A stretch of DNA of 64,000 nucleotides from Anoxynatronum buryatiense. Lineage in GTDB: Bacteria; Bacillota; Clostridia; Peptostreptococcales; Tindalliaceae. Shown here piece by piece: positions 1 to 7,868 of this stretch. A program made the position numbers and the translations under genes. How positions within the stretch are numbered: position 1 is the first letter of the stretch; the number at the start of each line of letters is the position of its first letter. A model generated the notes under the pieces. The model saw only the letters and a program-made list of their open reading frames with translations, was not told the DNA's origin and ran no database searches. The DNA lies in the NCBI RefSeq assembly GCF_900182905.1, contig NZ_FXUF01000010.1, positions 91,472 through 155,471 of the forward strand. Reading direction: 5' to 3'.

Positions 1-256
1 AGGGCAGCTGCTCCAAATAGGTTTTCATCACCGCACTGAGGGAAAAACCCTGCACCGGTGACCCGAAGATCAGCCCTTCATAACCGTCCACTGTCGGCGT
101 TGCCGCCAGCTGAAACTTCCCTTCTGCCGGTTCACCGGTAATGGTCACCTGCTCCAGGACGGCTTCGTGGCCGGCTTCTCCCAGTTTCTCCCTGATTTTT
201 TCCGCCACCGACAGGGTATGGCCGGTTTGAGAGTACACAATGATTCCAATTTTCAT
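1..256 (-). CDS. Flavodoxin family protein (5' part only; runs off the left edge)
   Basis: The first 85 residues are visible; the gene continues past base 1. The N-terminus is a beta strand (MKIGIIVYS) followed by SQTGHT, the phosphate-binding loop that holds FMN in flavodoxins, then a helix rich in Lys and Glu. Further on the strand GYEGLIFGSPVQGF matches the second flavin-contacting loop of the fold. The start at 256 is set by AAAGGTGG at 267-274. Flavodoxin-like proteins are small cytoplasmic electron carriers or NAD(P)H:quinone-type reductases; which one cannot be told from the fragment. It follows the ABC operon in the same direction after a 142-bp gap with no clear terminator. Confidence 0.8.
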   Translation of the reverse strand, partial: MKIGIIVYSQTGHTLSVAEKIREKLGEAGHEAVLEQVTITGEPAEGKFQLAATPTVDGYEGLIFGSPVQGFSLSAVMKTYLEQLP

Positions 257-398
257 GCTTCATCTGCCACCTTTCTCATCCATCTTCACACTACCTTCGC
301 GCCATTTGGGGTTTTTCTGATTTTCCGATTCCAAGTTATCACCTTAAATGACGCAAAACATCGCCGGATGTCTGTGGATAACCAATTTAATGTTCACA

Positions 399-2150
399 TC
401 AGCTAACCGAAACGATCATATGATGTTTTCTTTGACGATGTCTTTCATGATGGTTCCCATCATCACATTGATGACGGTGGTGAATGTGCGGATGCAACAG
501 TTCGCTGGCCGGGCCTTCCTGAATGATGGTCGCGTGCTCCATGATGTAGACCCAATCTGCCACTTTTCGTGTCAGATCGATGTCATGGGAAATATAAAGC
601 ATGGCAAACCCATTTTGATTCTGCAAGCCTTTTAGAAGCCTGATGAGATTTGCCTGGGTGGATGGATCCAGCATTGAAGTGATCTCGTCTGCAATTAAGA
701 GTTTCGGCTTCATGGTTAGACTTCGGGCAATGGCGATTCGCTGGCGTTGCCCGCCACTCAAGGCGAAAGCAGGACTGTTAAGAAAATCTTCCGACTGTGG
801 CATCTGCACGTCTTTCAACGCTTGCTTCACCGCCTGCCGCCGTTCGTCTTTAGTCCCAACTTTCATGATGGTGAGTGGTTCTGCCACCACATCTTCAATG
901 GACATTTGTTCATTGGTGGCAGAGAGCGGGTCTTGAAAAACAATCTGCATGCCGCCAATTTTAGCAGTTTCCCGATTGCGCCGCACCTTTCTCCCTTCAA
1001 AGAATACTTCTCCTTCATCAGGTTCAATGATTCCCGCCAAAACTTCTGCCAGTGTTGATTTGCCAGAACCAGACATTCCCATTAATGCCACTGTTTCGCC
1101 TGCTCTCACTTTCAGATGGCAATCCCGACAGGCGGTAATGGTTTCTTTGCCATCACCGAAGGTTTTATTAATTCCCCTACCTTCCAAAAGAGTGACAATT
1201 CCGCCTCTCAGACAGGCCACCTGTCGCCGGGGAGCCACATCAGTCAATACCGGGCATTGTTGTTCACAGGCTTCTACCCGCTGGTTGCACCGTTGGTAAA
1301 AGGGACACTGTTTTGGATCGATGTGTTCCTGGATTCCCGGAATGCCCCAGAGATCCCGGTAAGGATTGATTGCCGGTGATGATCCGATGAGGCCTCTGGT
1401 GTAGGGGTGCCCGGGATGTCTGATCACCTCTTTGGTGTTACCCTGTTCAAAGATCATACCCTGGTACATAACCATGATTTTTTCTGTCAGTTCCAGCATC
1501 ACCGGCATTTCGTGGGAAATGACCAGCATGGCAAATTGCTGCTGCTGTTGAAGTCTTTGAAACAATTGAACCATCTCTTTTTTCGCCGGGGTATCCAGCG
1601 CAGTTGTCGGTTCATCCACGATAAGCAGCCTGGGTTCGCAAGACAGCGCCATGGCCACCAGCACTCTTTGCCTCATTCCCCCCGACAGTTCATGGGGATA
1701 ACGGCTTAACCATTTGGGGTCAAGTTTGACCATTTCCATATACTTAACGGCCCTCATGCGAGATTCTTTCCGGCTGAGTGCAAGATGCCGTCCGACGGTT
1801 TCCTGTATCTGCTCACCCACTGACAAAACCGGGTTAAGCACTTCAAGGCTGTTTTGAAAGACAACGGCGCCTTTGCGCCATCGGTAGTGATGCCAGCTGT
1901 TTTCTTCTCCATGAATGAGCCGCTTGCCCTGAAACTCAATGTCGCCTGTCACCCGGGCATGATCATGGTGCAGCAATCCCATGAGAGCCATGGCCAGTGT
2001 GCTTTTGCCGCTGCCAGATTCACCGATGATGCCCATGCTTTCCCCTGGCTTCAGGTGCAGATTCACATTTTTGACTGCCTGAACAGTCTGCCGGTATTCA
2101 GATTCATAACAAACTGACAATTGTCTCACTTCTAAAAGACTCTCTGACAT
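399..2150 (-). CDS. Fused two-domain ABC transporter ATPase (peptide/nickel type) with His-rich tail
   Basis: This 583-residue protein joins two ATPase domains that are separate (DppD/DppF or NikD/NikE) in most systems. The first has Walker A GESGSGKST at about residues 43-51, signature LSGGMRQR and Walker B LLIVDEP; the second has GMSGSGKST near 365, LSGGQRQR and LLIADE. Between them sits the Cys-containing oligopeptide/dipeptide C-terminal segment (CPFYQRC ... CEQQC). The last 33 residues are unusual: ten His plus Cys, Asp and Glu. It is the last gene of the operon and would energise the two permeases encoded just upstream. His-rich tails often bind transition metals, so nickel or another metal is a reasonable cargo, but a peptide is not excluded. 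The start follows GGGAGAG. Confidence 0.9.
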   Translation of the reverse strand: MSESLLEVRQLSVCYESEYRQTVQAVKNVNLHLKPGESMGIIGESGSGKSTLAMALMGLLHHDHARVTGDIEFQGKRLIHGEENSWHHYRWRKGAVVFQNSLEVLNPVLSVGEQIQETVGRHLALSRKESRMRAVKYMEMVKLDPKWLSRYPHELSGGMRQRVLVAMALSCEPRLLIVDEPTTALDTPAKKEMVQLFQRLQQQQQFAMLVISHEMPVMLELTEKIMVMYQGMIFEQGNTKEVIRHPGHPYTRGLIGSSPAINPYRDLWGIPGIQEHIDPKQCPFYQRCNQRVEACEQQCPVLTDVAPRRQVACLRGGIVTLLEGRGINKTFGDGKETITACRDCHLKVRAGETVALMGMSGSGKSTLAEVLAGIIEPDEGEVFFEGRKVRRNRETAKIGGMQIVFQDPLSATNEQMSIEDVVAEPLTIMKVGTKDERRQAVKQALKDVQMPQSEDFLNSPAFALSGGQRQRIAIARSLTMKPKLLIADEITSMLDPSTQANLIRLLKGLQNQNGFAMLYISHDIDLTRKVADWVYIMEHATIIQEGPASELLHPHIHHRHQCDDGNHHERHRQRKHHMIVSVS

Positions 2151-2200
2151 CAGTGCTCTCCCTTTCTCTTTGAGTGGGTCTCTTTCCTTTAAAGTGATTG

Positions 2201-3040
2201 CTATCGTTTCCTGTTAACGACCCTTTCCAAATCTCTTCCCACCATCGCCAGCGCCAGCATCAGAGAGATTAAAAAAGCCACCGGAGCAACAACCCACCAT
2301 TTCCAGTATGCAGTGAAGTAGATCCCCGGGAAATTCAACGATCGGTTCAGAATCATACCCCAACTCTTCGCAATAGGATCTCCCAGTCCAATAAAAGCAA
2401 GCCCCGCTTCAGCCACGATGGCATGGCTGAAGATACGCATCAGGTTCACCACGACCAGTGGCAGGATTCCAGGGAGAAAATGAGTTTTAAGCAAGTGGAA
2501 AAAACCGGCACCATAACTGCTGGCAGCTACAATGTACTTATCATGTTTCATAGAGCGTATTTTGGAGCGGACAATTCGGGCCGGAGCTGCCCATGCAAAA
2601 ATGGCAATGATCATTATCATGTTGCTTCTACCGGCACCGAAGAAGGCTCCCAGCACAATCATTGACGGAAGCTGAGGAACCACCATCATCATGTCACAGA
2701 TACCCATGATCAGTTGATCCAGTTTGCCGCCGTGATAGCCTGCCAGCACTCCCAACAGACTGCCGCCGACACCTGCCAACAATGCAGTTCCTATGCCTAT
2801 TTGCAGGCTGGCTCCAGCCCCATGGCAAAGCTGTGCCCACAAATCAATGCCCAAGTCGTCTGTCCCCAGCCAATGCACTGCACTGGGTGCTTCCAGCACC
2901 GGGCCCGAAGGAATGCGATGGGAGTGTCGGGCAACCATCGGTGAAAGCATCCACATGGCTGCAATGCCTATGATGATTGCCAGACTCACTTTACCCCCAA
3001 GGGTAAACCGGTGCCATATCGTTTTTATTTTTGCAGCCAT
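2201..3040 (-). CDS. ABC transporter permease, DppC/NikC type
   Basis: A 279-residue integral membrane subunit with one N-terminal helix, an extracellular segment containing the HWLGTDDLGIDLWAQL block typical of DppC-like permeases (usually LGTD-x-GRD), and five further hydrophobic segments. The cytoplasmic coupling loop that contacts the ATPase reads EAGLAFIGLGDP. The gene starts one base after the stop of the partner permease, so the two are surely co-translated. It should form the translocation channel as a heterodimer with the DppB-like protein. The substrate cannot be read from the permease. Confidence 0.92.
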   Translation of the reverse strand: MAAKIKTIWHRFTLGGKVSLAIIIGIAAMWMLSPMVARHSHRIPSGPVLEAPSAVHWLGTDDLGIDLWAQLCHGAGASLQIGIGTALLAGVGGSLLGVLAGYHGGKLDQLIMGICDMMMVVPQLPSMIVLGAFFGAGRSNMIMIIAIFAWAAPARIVRSKIRSMKHDKYIVAASSYGAGFFHLLKTHFLPGILPLVVVNLMRIFSHAIVAEAGLAFIGLGDPIAKSWGMILNRSLNFPGIYFTAYWKWWVVAPVAFLISLMLALAMVGRDLERVVNRKR

Positions 3041-4003
3041 TCAACTCACCCTCGGGTCAAGTTTTTTTGACAACAGGTCGGCCAATAGGTTCATTAACAA
3101 CACAGAGACTGCCATTAACAGAAAAACACCTTGCAGCAATACGTAATCCCGGGTCATTACCGCTTCTTGCATGAGCCGCCCTATTCCCGGGTATCGAAAT
3201 ACATTTTCCACAAGCACAGCACTTCCAAATACCATTCCAAGACTCATGAAGTATCGGGTTAAAATAGGTGGCAATGCGTTGCGCAATGCGTGCCTAAAAA
3301 GTCGTCTTGCTGTTGTCAGTCCTTTTCCTTTTGCTGTTTTCATATACTCCTTGTCAAAAACCATCACCAGACTGTTTCGAGTGATCAGGTAAAAGCCGCC
3401 CAGTCTGGTGAGCACCAAGGTCGTCACCGGCAATGCCCCATACCAGAGAAGTTCTTTCAGATATGCACCCGCGTTTGATAACGAAAACTCATTGAAGGGA
3501 CTGATCCCTCCTGACAGGGGAAACCACTGCCATTTTGCCGCCATAAAATACAGCAAAAAAGCACCTGCCAGGTAAGGTGGGATTTCTGACAAAATGATCA
3601 TCGTCGTATATAGAATTTCATCGCTTCGCCGATTTCTAAACCAGACTGACAGGCTCCCCAACAGAACGCCCAGCAGACAGCTAAGCGTCATCGACACCAG
3701 TACCAACGCCAATGTCCAGGGAAATCGGGCGGCCAGCAGGCTGACAACACTGACGTTGTGATAAATGCTGGTGCCCAGATCACCCTGCATCAGATTGTTG
3801 ATGTAGCGGATATATTGGTTCAAAAGGCTCTGGTCAAGTCCATAATAGGAACGGTAGTACGCTGTCTGTTCCTCTGAAAAACTGGTGTTTACCTGCCCGT
3901 CTTCCACAGAGAGATAGAGGAAGGGATCCCCAGGCATGAGCCTGGGGATCAAAAAGTTAACTGTGACAATAAAAACAAATGTGATGACGTACCGTCTGAT
4001 CAT
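3041..4003 (-). CDS. ABC transporter permease, DppB/NikB type
   Basis: A 320-residue permease with the classic DppB start: a first transmembrane helix followed by PRLMPGDPF, then a long extracellular domain (GLDQSLLNQYIRYINNLMQGDLGTSI) and five more helices. The loop LVENVFRYPGIGRLMQEAV is the EAA-type coupling motif. Its ATG overlaps the stop of the binding-protein gene by four bases (ATGA), indicating translational coupling. With the following DppC-like subunit it forms the membrane pore of the importer. Confidence 0.93.
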   Translation of the reverse strand: MIRRYVITFVFIVTVNFLIPRLMPGDPFLYLSVEDGQVNTSFSEEQTAYYRSYYGLDQSLLNQYIRYINNLMQGDLGTSIYHNVSVVSLLAARFPWTLALVLVSMTLSCLLGVLLGSLSVWFRNRRSDEILYTTMIILSEIPPYLAGAFLLYFMAAKWQWFPLSGGISPFNEFSLSNAGAYLKELLWYGALPVTTLVLTRLGGFYLITRNSLVMVFDKEYMKTAKGKGLTTARRLFRHALRNALPPILTRYFMSLGMVFGSAVLVENVFRYPGIGRLMQEAVMTRDYVLLQGVFLLMAVSVLLMNLLADLLSKKLDPRVS

Positions 4004-5619
4004 TGATCATTCCGCTCCAGGTATGACAGCTTGTTATGATCTGTTTTGTTATGGTCATACCGGTACATCCAACCATCGTATTCTGCCGGTCGGTAAAGAT
4101 GATTATCAACTGCTCCATAAAGCAGAATCATGGGCACTTCTTCTGCAATCATTTCCTGTAACTGATCGATTAACTCTTTTCGTTTTGCTTCATCCATTTC
4201 TGTCCGCTGTACTGTTGCCAACCGGTTAATTGCTTCGTTGGCGTACCCGGGAATGGTACTGGCCAAACCAGTTGCCTGCTCGTCTGCATAGGTTACCCGC
4301 AGGTAATCAGGGTCGCCCCCCAGTCCTCCCGTATTAATGAGGGCCAGTTCATAATTCTCTTTTTGAACGGCTTCGTCTCGCGATTTGCTGTCGACGCTTT
4401 CGATGTTGAGTGTGATTCCCACCTGATCAAGATCAATTTTCATCAACTCGGCAATTCTCACTTCTTTAGGATCATTGCCGATGATAAGACTGAATGTATG
4501 GGATGCCTCTCCAATGAGTGCTTTGGCTTTTTCAATGTCATAATCATATTGTTTCACATTGGGGTTGTACCACTTGTTTGCTTCTGGTATGTAACCCATG
4601 CTGCCAATGGCCCCTGACCCTCTTTCCACCTTTTCAATCAGTCCTTCCCGATCAATGGCATAAGCCAATGCCTGACGCAGTTCAATGGCCTGAAACTCAC
4701 TGCGCCGCTCCATGTTCATCATGAGTCGGTAGTTGTGGAAAGAGTGTTTTGAGTCAATTGTGAAGTCTGGCTGATTTTCATAACGGGCCAGCACATCTGT
4801 CGACGCATTAATGAGGCTGATCTCGTTGTTTTCAAAGGCCAGTACAGCATCGCTCACCGGTACCCATTCGATGGCAGCCACCCGCGGGTTTGCCCCCCAA
4901 TAATCCTGAAAAGCCAGAAATCGATAGGTTCCCTGTTGCGGATTGTAGGAGTCCATCACAAATGGGCCGCTGCCCACGACAGCATCCTCTCCTTCGTAGG
5001 CGGCAGGGTCTTCCACTGTTTCCCAAATGTGCTTTGGTAAAATTCTCATGAAACCGATGTTTGCCAAGTGGGTGGCACTTGGCTGCCGGACTGTCATTTG
5101 AACCGTTTTGCTATCAGGCGCTTTGACACTTTCGATGATATAGCCTCCGTCTGCCATCAAACTGTTGCTCACCGGCGGATGCTTTTGATAATACTCATAG
5201 GTAAACACCACATCTTCAGCTGTCAGGGGTTCTCCGTCATGCCACACAGCTCCCTCAACCAGGGAAAAAGTGATCACTTTTCCATCTTCACTCATTTTCC
5301 AGTCTGCTGCCAGCCAGGGAATTAACCCTTCTTCATTTTTTTCAAGCAATGAATCGTACAGCAGTTGCATTTTCGCCATTCCAGGTCCTCTGGGATGATG
5401 CCTGAAGGGATTTGGCAGTCCGGTATCTCCACCGGCCAGGCGAAGAACTGTGTTTTTCGGCTGTTCCTCCTGTGTCTTCTGATCGGTTGGTGTTTCTTGC
5501 TCGGTTTGTGTTTCCTGAGCCTGCCCTGCTGCCGCATCCGACACATTAGACTGCTGGCAGCCCGCAAGCACCAGTGCGCACATCAACACCCCTGCCACAA
5601 ACCATTTTTTCACATGCAT
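4000..5619 (-). CDS. Extracellular solute-binding lipoprotein, family 5 (peptide/nickel type)
   Basis: The chosen start (539 residues) gives a short Lys-bearing signal peptide ending in lipobox LVLAGC, and is preceded by GGAGG; a longer frame upstream would put coding sequence before the signal peptide and overlap the methyltransferase. After an acidic Gln/Thr-rich linker comes the SBP_bac_5 domain with LYDSLLEKNEEGLIPWLAADWKM-type opening, WHDGEPLTAEDVVFTYE, and a C-terminal IPGYANEAINRL region, all family hallmarks. Residues RHHPRGPG near the start of the domain carry two His. The protein is anchored outside the membrane and hands substrate to the adjacent permeases. Substrate unknown; peptides, nickel complexes and metallophores all use this family. 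Confidence 0.9.
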   Translation of the reverse strand: MHVKKWFVAGVLMCALVLAGCQQSNVSDAAAGQAQETQTEQETPTDQKTQEEQPKNTVLRLAGGDTGLPNPFRHHPRGPGMAKMQLLYDSLLEKNEEGLIPWLAADWKMSEDGKVITFSLVEGAVWHDGEPLTAEDVVFTYEYYQKHPPVSNSLMADGGYIIESVKAPDSKTVQMTVRQPSATHLANIGFMRILPKHIWETVEDPAAYEGEDAVVGSGPFVMDSYNPQQGTYRFLAFQDYWGANPRVAAIEWVPVSDAVLAFENNEISLINASTDVLARYENQPDFTIDSKHSFHNYRLMMNMERRSEFQAIELRQALAYAIDREGLIEKVERGSGAIGSMGYIPEANKWYNPNVKQYDYDIEKAKALIGEASHTFSLIIGNDPKEVRIAELMKIDLDQVGITLNIESVDSKSRDEAVQKENYELALINTGGLGGDPDYLRVTYADEQATGLASTIPGYANEAINRLATVQRTEMDEAKRKELIDQLQEMIAEEVPMILLYGAVDNHLYRPAEYDGWMYRYDHNKTDHNKLSYLERNDQ

Positions 5620-5669
5620 GTGTGTGCCTCCACGAAATTCTTCTCTTGTTGTCATTTTGCCGACTCCTT

Positions 5670-6503
5670 TCATGCTCGATTCGATTGCTGTGTGTTCCAA
5701 AGAATCCAACACATTTTGGAACAGGAACGACTTTGAATTTCACCGTCGACTTGGCGTTGTGACACGAATGATTCAATCGCTTCCAATGTGGCTTTGTCGG
5801 CATCTTTCAACCGATGGGCATATCCTTCAATCGTATCAACAACAGAACGTTTCACCTGCTGCGATTCTTCTGTGTAAAAAATTTCAGGATCATAACCCAG
5901 CAACCAAAGTATATTCAGCATGGCGTAGGGGATTTGCCGGTCGTTGTGCGGGTCATACGGGCGTGACAATTTTAACTGCTGCATCACTTCCGTTTCGACA
6001 TCGTTCTTTGATTCAATCATTCTTCCAACAAGGCAATACCCACTGCTGGCTTCAGACATTTTTTCAATTTCTTTCAAAGATTGAATGGCCGGGGACATTG
6101 ATGCAAAGACCAATTGAAACTTATTCTTCCAACCCAGTTCACTGATTGCTGTCGCTGACCAGTCCTGCTTAACGCACTGTACGTTGACAAGACCCGCTGC
6201 CTGACAGCTTTCTGCCGTGTATCGGAGCATTTCCGACGATATATCTGATGCATACACCTGCTGTCCCTGCTCGGCGAAGGCCATGGCGTATCTTCCTGTG
6301 CCACAGCCAATGTCCAGTACTTCTCCTTTCTGTTTCAATACCTTTCGATACATGAGCGCTTCCATCATTTTTACGACATGCTCGCTTTTCTTCGCTTTTG
6401 TGTTGCGATGAAAGATTTTGGCTCGTTTGTCCCAAAAGGCTTCCTGATCGTCCGCTTCTCTGGTTGGTTTTGTAAGCAGTCTTTCATAATCTTTGGTTGT
6501 CAT
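5670..6503 (-). CDS. Class I SAM-dependent methyltransferase, first gene of the ABC operon
   Basis: 277 residues from the ATG behind AAGGAGG (an upstream ATG in frame has no ribosome site). Motif I is VLDIGCGTGRYAMAFAEQG, the SAM-binding loop, with the acidic residue of motif II in YASDISSEML. The N-terminal 60 residues form a charged helical extension containing EAFWDKRAKIFHR, as seen in methyltransferases that sit beside family-5 ABC importers in Firmicutes. It lies 50 bases ahead of the binding-protein gene and behind the operon promoter, so its job is presumably linked to the imported compound, for example modification of a metal chelator or peptide. The substrate is not identified. Confidence 0.85.
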   Translation of the reverse strand: MTTKDYERLLTKPTREADDQEAFWDKRAKIFHRNTKAKKSEHVVKMMEALMYRKVLKQKGEVLDIGCGTGRYAMAFAEQGQQVYASDISSEMLRYTAESCQAAGLVNVQCVKQDWSATAISELGWKNKFQLVFASMSPAIQSLKEIEKMSEASSGYCLVGRMIESKNDVETEVMQQLKLSRPYDPHNDRQIPYAMLNILWLLGYDPEIFYTEESQQVKRSVVDTIEGYAHRLKDADKATLEAIESFVSQRQVDGEIQSRSCSKMCWILWNTQQSNRA

Positions 6504-6598
6504 GATCTGCTCTGCCTCCTTCAGGTGCTGGTTTATGATTTTGATTATCTTTATCATTTGGCGCTTAAAAAAAATGACGAGCGCTGTCTTTGTGACTG

Positions 6599-6615
6599 TA
6601 CTGTCAAAAACAGTA
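6599..6615 (-). promoter_or_regulatory. Candidate operator dyad overlapping the -10 of the methyltransferase/ABC operon
   Basis: TACTGTCAAAAACAGTA is a perfect inverted repeat (6-base arms, 5-base centre) that overlaps the -10 box of the operon promoter on its downstream side. A repressor bound here would block initiation. The PadR gene immediately upstream is the natural candidate, though the site is not the textbook ATGT-N8-ACAT PadR motif. Confidence 0.55.
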
Positions 6616-6640
6616 TAGTGTTAGTCGCATCGCTTGTCAA
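6612..6640 (-). promoter_or_regulatory. Sigma-A promoter of the methyltransferase/ABC operon
   Basis: Reading leftward on the minus strand: TTGACA (6635-6640), 17 bases, TATACT (6612-6617). Both boxes and the spacing are near consensus; transcription would start near 6605 and lead into the methyltransferase about 100 bases downstream. Confidence 0.8.
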
Positions 6641-6724
6641 TCATCTTTTTATCATTTTTCTGCCTCTTTCTGTTCTCATTTCATTTCTCTTGTTCGGTAT
6701 CCGTTTTATTCAGAAGTGCCCTGA

Positions 6725-7099
6725 TTAACGCTCTTTTTGACGCTGCAGTGAATGGCGTTTTTCCGTGAACGCTTCATATTCACGCAGAAAAAACTGTAAG
6801 TTTTCCAACCTGGTTTCAATGTCTTTTTTCCATTCATCCAATTCTGTTAATCCGGTTTCTGATATTTCATACACTTTTCTTGCCGGTCCTGACTCCTCCG
6901 TATGCCAGCTTGATTTAACGGCCTGGTCTTTCTCAAGTTCCTGCAAACAGCGATAAATTGCTCCTGTATCTGTGTTGAAATTCGGTAGTTTTTCCCGCAA
7001 AGTTGTATGAATTGCCCCGCCGTGCATCGACTCCTGGGCCAGCACCAGCAGTATAAAAGCTGTCAGATGGCGTTGGTTGCGCCCTTTCATCACTGACAT
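6725..7099 (-). CDS. PadR family transcriptional regulator
   Basis: A 124-residue DNA-binding protein with the PadR winged helix: HLTAFILLVLAQESMHGGAIHTTL, then TDTGAIYRCLQELEKDQAVKSSW, matching helices 1-3 and the wing, followed by GPARKVYEISETGLTELDEW. PadR proteins are usually ligand-responsive repressors of an adjacent operon. The gene starts two bases after the response-regulator stop and its ribosome site (AAGGAGTGG) lies inside the last codons of that gene, so the two are translationally coupled. The dyad over the downstream promoter at 6599-6615 is its likely target. The effector is not known. Confidence 0.9.
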   Translation of the reverse strand: MSVMKGRNQRHLTAFILLVLAQESMHGGAIHTTLREKLPNFNTDTGAIYRCLQELEKDQAVKSSWHTEESGPARKVYEISETGLTELDEWKKDIETRLENLQFFLREYEAFTEKRHSLQRQKER

Positions 7100-7100
7100 A

Positions 7101-7868
7101 TCACCACTCCTTCATGATTTTTTTGGCAGTTCTCTTGGGTCGGTTAACACTCTGGTTCACCCATCGCTCATTGGCTTTTGCCGTTATTCCGCCCCGTTTC
7201 TTAATTAACTGGTTTTCAACAGCATAGGCGATGACCTGTGTGCGGTTCTTCAGATTCAGCTTGATCATAATTCGTTCCATGTGATACTTCACCGTTCTGC
7301 CGCTGACGCCCAGCAGCCTGCCTGTTTGCTGGTAGGTGTTTCCTTCAGCCACCAATGTGAGAATTTCCCGCTGCTGTCGTGACAGTCTGCGATGCACCGC
7401 CAGAGCCGCTTTCTTGCCGGTCGCTTCACTTTCCATTTCCAGGCTTGCCATCTTGTCCGATATGTCACCACTGCGAACCACCATGTCACCCGGAGCATTT
7501 CCCTTGCAGCCTTCCAGTTCATTCAAAAAATCAATGAGATCTGTCCCTGCCGTGTCTTTCAACAGGTATCCGGAAGCCCCATAGGCCATCGCTCTGGAAA
7601 TATCCGGTGCGTCTTCTGATGTGGTCAGCATCACCACCGGCACCTGTGGAAAAAGGGTTTTCATTTCCCGCAGGGTTTCCAGTCCACCCCTCACCGGCAT
7701 TTTGATATCCATGAGCACCAGGTCCGGTTGCAACTGCACCATTTTTTCCATGGCTTCAATGCCATTGCGAGCCTCCCCCGCCACCTGTATGTCGTAGGTT
7801 TCCAGCAAGTACTTCAATCCCTCCATAAAGAGGGTATGATCATCAACCAGTAAGACTCGACGTTGCAT
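7101..7868 (-). CDS. NarL/FixJ-type response regulator
   Basis: From the ATG at 7868 (behind AAGGAGTGG) the protein is 255 residues and begins directly with the receiver domain: MQRRVLLVDDHTLFMEGL, phosphoacceptor Asp in LVLMDIKMP, Thr and Lys switch residues in VVMLTTSED and YLLKD. A 40-residue linker leads to a LuxR-type helix-turn-helix: LSRQQREILTLVAEGNTYQQTGRLLGVS and RTVKYHMERIMIKL. It overlaps the kinase gene by 26 bases and is followed by the coupled PadR gene. A longer in-frame start upstream would lie wholly inside the kinase gene and is not favoured. Targets are unknown. Confidence 0.93.
   Translation of the reverse strand: MQRRVLLVDDHTLFMEGLKYLLETYDIQVAGEARNGIEAMEKMVQLQPDLVLMDIKMPVRGGLETLREMKTLFPQVPVVMLTTSEDAPDISRAMAYGASGYLLKDTAGTDLIDFLNELEGCKGNAPGDMVVRSGDISDKMASLEMESEATGKKAALAVHRRLSRQQREILTLVAEGNTYQQTGRLLGVSGRTVKYHMERIMIKLNLKNRTQVIAYAVENQLIKKRGGITAKANERWVNQSVNRPKRTAKKIMKEW

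Noticed and set aside
5620..5712. Longer N-terminus of the solute-binding lipoprotein
   Set aside because: It would put 31 residues ahead of a complete lipoprotein signal peptide and overlap the methyltransferase gene; GGAGG marks the later ATG.
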